Below, piece by piece: positions 1 through 5,919 of a stretch of 8,474 nt of DNA. Under the pieces are notes generated by a model. That model made no database searches, was not told the origin of the DNA, and saw only the letters and a list, made by a program, of their open reading frames with translations. Origin of the DNA: JACRBK01 sp964427955 (GTDB lineage: Bacteria; Chloroflexota; Anaerolineae; Aggregatilineales; Aggregatilineaceae). Both the position numbers and the translations under genes were made by a program. Where the stretch lies: assembly GCA_964427955.1 (NCBI GenBank), contig CAYRWY010000255.1, forward strand, positions 1 through 8,474, in the 5' to 3' direction. Numbering within the stretch: the stretch's first letter is position 1; every line of letters begins with the position of its first letter.

Positions 1-26
1 AAAAGGCGAGTCATGCGACCCGCCTT
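1..26 (-). terminator. Rho-independent terminator after the AAA ATPase gene
   Basis: Read on the minus strand, AAGGCGGGTC (26 to 17), a GCAT loop and GACTCGCCTT (12 to 3) form a 10-bp stem with one G-U pair, ending in a run of Ts that is cut off by the window edge. It lies about 24 bases after the TAG stop of the minus-strand AAA gene, as expected for an intrinsic terminator. The full length of the T tract cannot be seen. Confidence 0.75.
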
Positions 27-49
27 GAAGGTCTTCCGAATAAACGCCC

Positions 50-1378
50 CTAGTCCTCGATCATCTCGGTCTCGGAGAGGGGATCTTCCTCCAGGTCGCC
101 GTCAGGCGCCCGGAAGCCGTTCCCGCGCGACGAGGACCCGAAGCCTAGCAGGCGGCGCGGCAGCAGATCGTCCCCGGTGTTCATCTGGTTGGTGAGGCTG
201 GCGACCGACTGCTTGAGCGTGGCCAGATCGACCACGCGCTGGTGATGGTGCGCGGCTAACATCCGGGCGTGCAGCGCGATCTCGCGCACGAACGCGCCGG
301 TCTGCCCGACCAACTGCGGGACGACTTCGACGTGTTCGGCCTGCCACTGCGGCCCCATGTAATGTTCGAGCATCTCCCGTGCCAGTTCTTCGTCCTGGAT
401 GGGCGGGATTACCAGGATGCGGTCCATGCGTCCGGGCCGCTTGGCGATGCGCTCGTCGATCACTTCGGGATAGTTGGTGGTCGCGAGCAGCAGCGCCCCG
501 CGCGGATTGTTGGGCGATTCCAGGCCATCCAACACGTTGAGGATGCGCGCCTTGTCGTCCTTGCGCAGGTAGACGTCGATCTCTTCCACGATCAGCAGCA
601 CCGGGTAACCGGCGTTCGCCACGACGTTCAGGGCGTGGTGAATCTTATGGAACGACGCGCCGTCGTCGTCCGCGCCGGAGACGTAGACCACCACGCGCTT
701 ACGCTTGAGTGCTAGCTTGGCCATCGCGGCGCACAGCATGGTCTTGCCCGTGCCGGGTGGTCCCACCAGCAGCAGCTTGCGGAAGGGCGCCAGGTTAAGC
801 TCCTGGTAGATCGGCACGCCGTCCTTGAAGAAGGCTTCCATGTCCGAGCGCAGATCGTTTTTGATGGCCTGCGGCAGAATCACTTCGTTCCACTCGACGG
901 TGGGCTTGAAATAGGCGTTCGTCCCGCCGATGATGTAGACATCCTGGCGGCGGCTGGGGCGGCGGACCGCCTCGTTGCACAGCGACTCGAAATGCACCCA
1001 CACGTCCATGTGTTCGGGCGGGACCAACACCACCGCCACGATGTTAGGATCGTCGTCGCGGTAGTAGGAGCTGACGTAGAGCGCCTCGAAATTGCCGCCG
1101 GCGTGCTCGAAACGGAAGGCAAAGGCCCCCACCGACTCGCCCAGCACGGCTTTACGTCCCGGGACCGTGTACTCGCTGATCGGAATGACCTGATCGCAGG
1201 CCACCGGATCGACCCCGACGTAACGGACGTTATTCCGCAATCTGCGGTGCGGCTTGAGGCGCGTCTGAGCCAACTGGTTGCCGCAGCTCTCAGAGGCCCA
1301 CAGCAACTGGAAGGGACGCTCCCCCTGCCGCGTGGCCCATTCGGCCTGCGCCCACAGCGCCAGCCGCTCGTATCGCAT
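50..1378 (-). CDS. AAA family ATPase, BCS1-like core with an uncharacterised N-terminal domain
   Basis: A soluble protein of about 442 residues. The first ~195 residues match no family I recognise. The rest is an AAA module: Walker A GPPGTGKT (206-213), Walker B-like IVEEID (263-268), sensor 1 ATTN (N302), box VII KRPGRMDR with arginine-finger candidates R314 and R317, and a sensor 2 segment TGAFVRE (about 360-366). The order and the RPGRMD box resemble BCS1-like and proteasomal/FtsH-like AAA proteins, but there is no HEXXH protease motif and no membrane segment, so it is more likely a remodelling ATPase than a protease. The usual Walker B aspartate is glutamate. The C-terminus is a strongly acidic tail (DLEEDPLSETEMIED). 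Start choice: the ATG at 1378 (MRYERL) has AGGA nine bases upstream; ATG at 1402 and GTG at 1462 also keep the frame open but have weaker or poorly spaced sites and add AT-rich codons. The substrate is unknown. The gene stands alone, with a spacer before it and a terminator after it. Confidence 0.85.
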   Translation of the reverse strand: MRYERLALWAQAEWATRQGERPFQLLWASESCGNQLAQTRLKPHRRLRNNVRYVGVDPVACDQVIPISEYTVPGRKAVLGESVGAFAFRFEHAGGNFEALYVSSYYRDDDPNIVAVVLVPPEHMDVWVHFESLCNEAVRRPSRRQDVYIIGGTNAYFKPTVEWNEVILPQAIKNDLRSDMEAFFKDGVPIYQELNLAPFRKLLLVGPPGTGKTMLCAAMAKLALKRKRVVVYVSGADDDGASFHKIHHALNVVANAGYPVLLIVEEIDVYLRKDDKARILNVLDGLESPNNPRGALLLATTNYPEVIDERIAKRPGRMDRILVIPPIQDEELAREMLEHYMGPQWQAEHVEVVPQLVGQTGAFVREIALHARMLAAHHHQRVVDLATLKQSVASLTNQMNTGDDLLPRRLLGFGSSSRGNGFRAPDGDLEEDPLSETEMIED

Positions 1379-1387
1379 CGTCCACTG

Positions 1388-1391
1388 TCCT
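1388..1391 (-). promoter_or_regulatory. Ribosome binding site deciding the AAA ATPase start
   Basis: AGGA on the minus strand sits nine bases before the ATG at 1378. The competing ATG at 1402 is preceded by AAAAAGCAGAA with no Shine-Dalgarno match, and the GTG at 1462 has GAGG twelve bases away. This favours the shortest start, but not decisively. Confidence 0.45.
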
Positions 1392-1402
1392 GATGAAGTC
1401 AT

Positions 1403-1586
1403 TTCTGCTTTTTGCCCTATACCGGAAAGTAAACTCTGGCGTACCAATAACGCTCGTCGCACCTGTTTTTTTATCCTCAGCTACACGCCATATTCCGATT
1501 TTAACATGCAACCGGGCAAATAACAGCCCCGAACAAAGTCCCAGGGGAATACCCTTACATTTATACGACAATGTATTGATCTCGTC
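1403..1586. other. AT-richer spacer between tsaC and the AAA ATPase gene
   Basis: This stretch is clearly poorer in G and C than the coding DNA on both sides. It holds one possible minus-strand extended -10 and a few tiny 4-bp inverted repeats, but no convincing terminator for the prfA-prmC-tsaC unit. I see no RNA gene or further reading frame with recognisable content. Read-through from tsaC into the AAA gene remains possible. Confidence 0.6.
1498..1506 (-). promoter_or_regulatory. Possible extended -10 promoter of the AAA ATPase gene
   Basis: The minus strand reads TGtTAAAAT, an extended -10 with one mismatch to TATAAT, in the AT-richer spacer between the tsaC stop and the AAA gene. No good -35 is visible 16-18 bases upstream. 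Transcription would start near 1490, giving a leader of roughly 110 bases to the ATG at 1378. The call rests on one short motif in an AT-rich stretch. Confidence 0.35.
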
Positions 1587-2210
1587 TTAATGGCCCCCCA
1601 GCGCCGCCCGCAGGGCCGCTTCGGAGATCGGTCCGGCCCGCACGATGCGCAGGTCGTCCCCGTCGAACGACACCACCGTCGAGGGCACCCCGCCGATGCA
1701 CGTCCCACCGTCGAGGTAGAGCGCCACGGCATCGGACAGGTAGCGGATCGCCGCCTGGATCGTGCAGGCCGGGGGCTGATCGGAACGGTTGGCGCTGCTG
1801 ACGGCCAGGGCGCCGCCCGCCGCGGCGATGATCGCCCGCGTCTGATCCAGGTCGGGCACGCGCACCCCTACCGTCGGGATCGCGGAAAGGTTGCCGGGCA
1901 GCCCGTCACATTTAGGCAGAGCCAGCGTCAGCGGTCCGGGCCAGAAAGCCGCCGCCAGCCGCCGCGCCGGTTCGGGAAATTCCCGCGCGACCAGCGGCAC
2001 CGCGTCGATGTCGGAGAGCAGGACGGGAATGGCACGATCCGGCGGGCGTCTTTTCGCCGCGAAGAGGCGGTCGATGGACGCCGCTTCGATTCGGGCGGCG
2101 ATGCCGTAGACGGTGTCGGTGGGCAGCACAACAAGTCCGCCCTCCTGCAAGGCCAGGGCCGCCATCTGCGGCGCTTCGGCAAAATTAACCGAGACAATTC
2201 GGGCCATCAT
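1587..2210 (-). CDS. tsaC: L-threonylcarbamoyladenylate synthase (Sua5/YrdC/TsaC family)
   Basis: Makes threonylcarbamoyl-AMP from threonine, bicarbonate and ATP, the first step of N6-threonylcarbamoyladenosine (t6A37) formation on ANN-decoding tRNAs in the cytoplasm. The 207-residue product shows the family signatures in order: PTDTVYG (30-36), the basic KRR substrate-binding motif (53-55), PGPLT (91-95), VGVRVPD (114-120), SSAN (138-141) and PSTVV (176-180). It is a single YrdC-like domain; the C-terminal Sua5 domain of longer (~340 aa) homologues is absent, so it is closer in size to TsaC. The start was chosen at the ATG at 2210, whose ATGA overlaps the TGA of prmC, implying translational coupling. 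A second ATG at 2207 is equally plausible and better spaced from the GGGGGGA upstream. An upstream extension of the frame to 2306 lies inside prmC and lacks family similarity. It is the third gene of the prfA-prmC-tsaC unit. Confidence 0.93.
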   Translation of the reverse strand: MMARIVSVNFAEAPQMAALALQEGGLVVLPTDTVYGIAARIEAASIDRLFAAKRRPPDRAIPVLLSDIDAVPLVAREFPEPARRLAAAFWPGPLTLALPKCDGLPGNLSAIPTVGVRVPDLDQTRAIIAAAGGALAVSSANRSDQPPACTIQAAIRYLSDAVALYLDGGTCIGGVPSTVVSFDGDDLRIVRAGPISEAALRAALGGH

Positions 2211-3130
2211 TCCCCCCGTTCTATACTCACGACACGATCCAGCCCGGCGTAATCGAATAGAATCCGCGCCGAGGCTCCGGGCAGCGCCGCCCGGGCTAAC
2301 GCGCACACGCGCTCACCCTGCCCCGCACCGATCTCCAGCAGCAGCAAGCCGCCCTCCGCCAGCCCGCGCGGGACTTGAACCAGCAGCCGCCGGATCAGAT
2401 CGAGGCCATCCGGGCCACCATCGAGGGCGAGACGTGGCTCATGCCGGGCCACGGCCAGCACTTCCAGATCCTTATGAACAATATACGGCAAATTGGCCGC
2501 GATGAGATCAAACTGCCGCCCCGCTTCGATCCCCGGAGCCAGCAAATCGCCCAAAACCCATTCGATCCGGTCCTCTAAATCATAGCGCACGGCGTTCTGG
2601 CGGGCGACTCGCAGCGCCGCCGCCGAGAGGTCGATGGCCGTCACCCGCGCGCCGGGCAGGTGCTTCGCCAACGTGACGGCAATCGCGCCGCTGCCGGTGC
2701 CAACATCGACGATGGAAAGAGTCTGAGGCTCGCCCTGCTCTTCTCGGTGCTCTCTGTGTCCTCCGTGGTGCGTTGTTTTTTCCCGTTTTTGCGCCCATTC
2801 CAGCGCCGCCTCGATCAGGTGCTCGGTTTCGGGACGGGGAATCAGCACGTCCGGGGTGACGATCAGATCGAGATCGTAGAACGCCTGGTGCCCGATCAGG
2901 TACGGCAGCGGCACGCCCGCCGCCCCGCGCTCGACCAGCGCCCGGAAGGCCGCGCCCTGCTCCGGGGTGAGGGTTCGCTCCGGGTGGGCGAGCAGCGCCG
3001 CCCGGTCGGAATCCAGCACGTGCGCCAGCAAGACCTGCGCGTCCAGCCCGGCAGACTCCGAAGCCCCGGCCAGCGCATTCCGCGCTCCGGCCAGGGCCGA
3101 TCCTACGGTGGTCAAGGGGAGATCGTTCAA
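2207..3130 (-). CDS. prmC: Peptide chain release factor N5-glutamine methyltransferase (PrmC/HemK)
   Basis: S-adenosylmethionine-dependent enzyme that methylates the glutamine of the GGQ motif in release factors, raising termination efficiency. The 307-residue product has the PrmC layout: a helical N-terminal substrate-binding domain (about 1-95), the PRPETEHL hinge (98-105), SAM-binding motif I VDVGTGSGAIA (141-151), the acidic AIDLS (165-169), and catalytic motif IV, which reads NLPYI (213-217) instead of the usual NPPYI. The hinge-to-motif-I distance is about 42 residues, some 17-20 longer than usual, because of a basic HGG/HRE/HRE stretch encoded by a short-period repeat (residues about 117-134). 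The start is a TTG at 3130 with no clear Shine-Dalgarno; no better in-frame start is apparent, so the true N-terminus is uncertain. It follows prfA, which encodes its substrate, and overlaps tsaC by four bases. Confidence 0.93.
   Translation of the reverse strand: MNDLPLTTVGSALAGARNALAGASESAGLDAQVLLAHVLDSDRAALLAHPERTLTPEQGAAFRALVERGAAGVPLPYLIGHQAFYDLDLIVTPDVLIPRPETEHLIEAALEWAQKREKTTHHGGHREHREEQGEPQTLSIVDVGTGSGAIAVTLAKHLPGARVTAIDLSAAALRVARQNAVRYDLEDRIEWVLGDLLAPGIEAGRQFDLIAANLPYIVHKDLEVLAVARHEPRLALDGGPDGLDLIRRLLVQVPRGLAEGGLLLLEIGAGQGERVCALARAALPGASARILFDYAGLDRVVSIERGE
2741..2767 (-). repeat. Three 9-nt units of a short-period repeat inside prmC
   Basis: On the coding strand three imperfect 9-mers follow one another: CACGGAGGA, CACAGAGAG and CACCGAGAA, flanked by a further CAC and by an A-rich stretch. 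With a period of nine the repeat stays in frame and encodes HGG-HRE-HRE. The wording is like the CAC-GGAG/CAC-AGAG dispersed repeats I recall from intergenic DNA of many environmental bacteria (recollection, not checked). Here it lies in the linker between the two PrmC domains. Confidence 0.7.
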
Positions 3131-3148
3131 GGTGTCGTATCAGGAGAA

Positions 3149-3170
3149 GGGGCAAGACAAGACTTGCCCC
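3149..3170. repeat. REP-like perfect palindrome between prfA and prmC
   Basis: GGGGCAAG (3149-3156), a six-base loop ACAAGA and CTTGCCCC (3163-3170) form a perfect 8-bp stem in the 59-bp gap between the prfA stop and the prmC start. There is no T run on either side, so it is not a standard intrinsic terminator. It resembles dispersed GC-rich hairpins of the REP type, and could stabilise the upstream mRNA end or damp read-through into prmC. Confidence 0.65.
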
Positions 3171-3189
3171 GACCAACCATCGGGAGGAT

Positions 3190-4266
3190 TTACTCCCCCA
3201 CCGCCTGCAAACGCTCGGCCTCTTCGCGCGTGGCCAGTTCGTCGATGAACTCGTCCAGCTTGCCGTCCATCACCGCCGGGAGGTTGTAGACAGTCATGTT
3301 GATGCGGTGATCGGTGACGCGGTTCTGCGGGTAGTTGTAGGTGCGGATCTTCTCGCTGCGATCCCCGGAACCGACCTGGCTGCGCCGGGCGGCTTCCTGC
3401 TCGCTGCGGATGCGCTCCTGCTCCATGTCGTACAGCTTGGCGCGCAGCACGCTCATGGCGCGGATGCGGTTTTGAAGCTGGCTGCGCTCGTCCTGGCAGG
3501 CCACCACGATCCCGGTCGGCAGGTGCGTGATGCGGATCGCCGTCGAGTTCTTCTGCACGTTCTGGCCGCCCGCGCCGCCGGAGCGGTAGACGTCGATGCG
3601 CAGGTCGTCCTGGTTGATCTGGACGTCCACGTCGTCCATTTCGGCCAATACCGCGACGGTCGCCGTCGAGGTGTGGATGCGCCCCTGGCTTTCCGTGACG
3701 GGGACGCGCTGCACGCGGTGCACGCCGCTTTCGAATTTCAGGCGCGAGAAAGCCCCGTTGCCCTTGATTTCGAAGATGATTTCCTTGTAGCCGCCCACGC
3801 CGGTATCGTGCGCGCTGACAATCTCGGACTTCCAGCGATGTTCTTCGGCGTAGCGGGTATACATGCGGTACAGGTCCGCCGCAAAAATACCGGCTTCATC
3901 GCCCCCCGCCCCGGCGCGAATCTCGAAAATCACGTTTTTGCCGTCGCGTGGGTCTTTGGGCAGCAGCAGGCGGCGCAGGTTGGCTTCCATCTCTGGAATC
4001 ACCGCTTGCAATTGGTTCACTTCTTCGCGGGCCATGTCGCCCATGTCCGGGTCTTCGAGCATGGACTCGGCGTCTTCCAGTTCCCGGATCGCCTGGCGGT
4101 ACAGGCGCGTCTGCTCGACCAGCGTCTGAATCCCGGATCGCTCCTGGGCATATTCGGCCACTTTTTCGTAATTGCTCAGGTTGGCCGGATCGGAAATCAG
4201 CCGTTCGAGTTCCTCGTAACGCGCTTCGATCCCGCCCAACTTATCCAACAAGGTCCTGTCTACCAT
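3190..4266 (-). CDS. prfA: Peptide chain release factor 1
   Basis: Recognises UAA and UAG in the ribosomal A site and triggers peptidyl-tRNA hydrolysis. The 358-residue product has the normal RF1 length. After a coiled, charged N-terminal domain (1-110) come the RAGAGGDEA segment (117-125), the codon-reading tripeptide PVT (189-191) in the context RVPVTESQGRIHTS, and the catalytic GGQ loop GAGGQNVQKNS (231-241), where Q235 is the predicted PrmC target. The PxT tripeptide, rather than the SPF of RF2, and the full-length N-terminal domain identify RF1. The ATG at 4266 is preceded by GAGG at seven bases. It is the first gene of the minus-strand operon with prmC and tsaC, read from the extended -10 at 4321-4329. 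Confidence 0.98.
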   Translation of the reverse strand: MVDRTLLDKLGGIEARYEELERLISDPANLSNYEKVAEYAQERSGIQTLVEQTRLYRQAIRELEDAESMLEDPDMGDMAREEVNQLQAVIPEMEANLRRLLLPKDPRDGKNVIFEIRAGAGGDEAGIFAADLYRMYTRYAEEHRWKSEIVSAHDTGVGGYKEIIFEIKGNGAFSRLKFESGVHRVQRVPVTESQGRIHTSTATVAVLAEMDDVDVQINQDDLRIDVYRSGGAGGQNVQKNSTAIRITHLPTGIVVACQDERSQLQNRIRAMSVLRAKLYDMEQERIRSEQEAARRSQVGSGDRSEKIRTYNYPQNRVTDHRINMTVYNLPAVMDGKLDEFIDELATREEAERLQAVGE

Positions 4267-4320
4267 GCGCCAACCTCATACCCTGTCCCCAGCGGTGGGG
4301 GCTGAACGTTACCGTTGCGA

Positions 4321-4329
4321 ATTATAGCA
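4321..4329 (-). promoter_or_regulatory. Extended -10 promoter of the prfA-prmC-tsaC operon
   Basis: The minus strand reads TGcTATAAT, a perfect -10 hexamer with the TG extension, 55 bases upstream of the prfA start codon. A -35 is not obvious at 16-18 bases, as often seen with extended -10 promoters. The predicted start is near 4314, giving a leader of about 48 bases that includes a small CCCCA/TGGGG hairpin (4287-4300) and the GAGG ribosome binding site (4274-4277). Confidence 0.65.
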
Positions 4330-4359
4330 TAGTCCCTGGCGGAATTGGAGAGCCGATGA

Positions 4360-4388
4360 CTGCCTCGGTCCGGCAAACACAGTATAAT
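4360..4388 (+). promoter_or_regulatory. Promoter of the sensor kinase-peptidase operon
   Basis: A perfect TATAAT lies at 4383-4388, 38 bases before the kinase ATG. The hexamer 17 bases upstream, CTGCCT, is a weak -35, so the promoter may depend on an activator or another element. The predicted start is near 4395, leaving a leader of about 30 bases with AGGA at 4413-4416. It is divergent from the prfA promoter; the two -10 boxes are about 57 bases apart. Confidence 0.6.
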
Positions 4389-4426
4389 GGGGGTAGGTCT
4401 ATCACCCCTGAGAGGATGTCAATCGC

Positions 4427-5899
4427 ATGTCGCAGGACCCCACCCCCTCCGCGCCCCCGTCAGCAGGCGACCTGTTGATCATCGACGACACCGCCGCCAA
4501 TCTCACGGTATTGTCTCTAATGCTACAAAAATCTGGCTACCAGATTGAGATCGCCGATTCCGGTGCCCAGGGGTTGGATCTGATCCGAAACCACCCGCCG
4601 GATCTCGTGCTGCTGGACGTGATGATGCCCGAAATGGACGGTTTCGAGGTCTGCCGCCGGCTCAAGGCCGACCCCCGTACCCGCGACATTCCCGTGATTT
4701 TCCTCAGTGCCCAGACCTCGCTCGCGACCACGATCCGGGCGTTTGACGTGGGCGGCGTAGACTACATCGTCAAGCCGTTTCACGAGCAAGAGGTCTCCGT
4801 CCGGGTGCGCAGCCAATTGGAACGCGTCCGCGCCGAACGTGCCCTACGCGACCGTGAAGAAGGCTACCGCCACCTCCTCGAAGCCGTCTTCGATGGGCTG
4901 CTGCTGCACCGGAGGGGCCAGATTCTTCAGGTGAATTCGCAGCTCAGCCACATGCTCGGGTACACCGCCGCCGAGATGGTCAATCACTCCCTGCGCGAAT
5001 TCGTCGACCCGCCCCAATGGCCGATGGTCGTCGCGATCATCGAGCGGGGCGGCATCTCTCATTTTGAAATGCGTCTCGTTCACAAGAACGGCTCGCTCAT
5101 CGACACGGAAGTCCTCGGCCATCCCTTCTCCTACCTGGGCGAAGGGGTGCGCGTGGTGGCGGTGCGGGACATCACCGAGCGTAAAAAAGCTGAGCAGCAC
5201 GCCTTTGACCTGGCCGTCGAAAAAGAACGCGTCCAGGTGCTCTCCAGTTTCGTGACCCAGACCTCGCACGAGTTCCGCACGCCGCTGACGAACATCGAGC
5301 TGCGCGCCAGCCTGATCGACCGGGTGCCCGATCCCGACAAACGCCGCCAGTACGTGCAGGAGATTCGCGAGCAGGTGGCCGGGATGAACGAACTGCTGAA
5401 CGCCTCCCTGATGATGGCCCGACTCGACAGCGGTCTGGACCTGGATTTCGCCCCGGTTGACGTGAATGCCCTGTTCCGGCTGGTGTGTGCCAACCTGGAA
5501 GAAGCCGCCGAAAAGAATGGGCTGGCGCTGACTATCGACGAGGGCGAAGTCCTGCCCCCGATCCAGGGCAACCGCTCGATGCTGCAAACCGCGCTCACCC
5601 ACCTGCTGGAAAATGCCCTGCGCTATACGCCGCCCGGCGGCCAGGTGCAGATCGGCGGTTACCAGGACGGGGATCAGATCGTCATCGAAGTGCGCGATAC
5701 CGGCGTCGGCCTGACGCAAGAACAGGCCCGGCGCATCTTCGAGCGTTTTTACCGGGTGGATGAAGCGCACAGCACACGCGGCTTTGGGCTGGGCCTGCCC
5801 ATCGTCAAACGGATCGTCGAGGTGCACCGGGGCCAGATCGAGGTCCAGAGCGAACCCAATCAAGGCAGCACGTTCCGGATCTTTCTTCCAACTAACTGA
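4427..5899 (+). CDS. Hybrid sensor protein REC-PAS-histidine kinase
   Basis: A soluble signalling protein of 490 residues with no membrane segment. An N-terminal receiver domain (about 14-130) has the acidic pair D20/D21, phospho-acceptor D64 in VLLDVMMPEMDGF, S94 and the conserved K116 in IVKPF. A short helix leads to a PAS domain (about 145-255, ending VRDITERKKAE), then a HisKA dimerisation helix with H281 in TSHEFRTPL, and a HATPase_c domain with the N box (N396), G1 DTGVGL (424-429), F box IFERFYRVD (437-445) and G2 GFGLGL (452-457). All catalytic residues are present, so it should autophosphorylate and be tuned by phosphorylation of its own receiver. The receiver comes first, so an upstream kinase may control it. 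The ligand of the PAS domain is not evident. No cognate response regulator gene with an output domain is in the window. The peptidase gene follows after 20 bases and is probably co-transcribed. Confidence 0.95.
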   Translation: MSQDPTPSAPPSAGDLLIIDDTAANLTVLSLMLQKSGYQIEIADSGAQGLDLIRNHPPDLVLLDVMMPEMDGFEVCRRLKADPRTRDIPVIFLSAQTSLATTIRAFDVGGVDYIVKPFHEQEVSVRVRSQLERVRAERALRDREEGYRHLLEAVFDGLLLHRRGQILQVNSQLSHMLGYTAAEMVNHSLREFVDPPQWPMVVAIIERGGISHFEMRLVHKNGSLIDTEVLGHPFSYLGEGVRVVAVRDITERKKAEQHAFDLAVEKERVQVLSSFVTQTSHEFRTPLTNIELRASLIDRVPDPDKRRQYVQEIREQVAGMNELLNASLMMARLDSGLDLDFAPVDVNALFRLVCANLEEAAEKNGLALTIDEGEVLPPIQGNRSMLQTALTHLLENALRYTPPGGQVQIGGYQDGDQIVIEVRDTGVGLTQEQARRIFERFYRVDEAHSTRGFGLGLPIVKRIVEVHRGQIEVQSEPNQGSTFRIFLPTN

Positions 5900-5908
5900 T
5901 CGCCTACC

Positions 5909-5913
5909 AGGAG
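5909..5913 (+). promoter_or_regulatory. Strong ribosome binding site of the C11 peptidase
   Basis: AGGAG lies six bases before the ATG at 5920, in the 20-bp gap after the kinase stop. It is the best Shine-Dalgarno in the window and fixes the peptidase start, which is also followed at once by a signal peptide. Confidence 0.8.
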
Positions 5914-5919
5914 AACCTT

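Noticed and set aside
50..1378. AAA protein as FtsH-like protease or proteasomal ATPase
   Set aside because: There is no HEXXH zinc motif, no membrane segment, no proteasome-docking HbYX end and no proteasome gene nearby.
1507..1586. An intrinsic terminator after tsaC
   Set aside because: Only 4-bp inverted repeats such as AGGG/CCCT and GGGC/GCCC are found, without a following T tract.
2580..3176. A minus-strand frame starting with an ATG at 3176 as the true prmC start
   Set aside because: It is in a different frame from the PrmC motifs and gives arginine-rich nonsense; using it would require a frameshift for which there is no evidence.
3307..4305. A 332-codon plus-strand frame across prfA
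   Set aside because: It is fully antisense to a textbook RF1 gene and has no recognisable domain.
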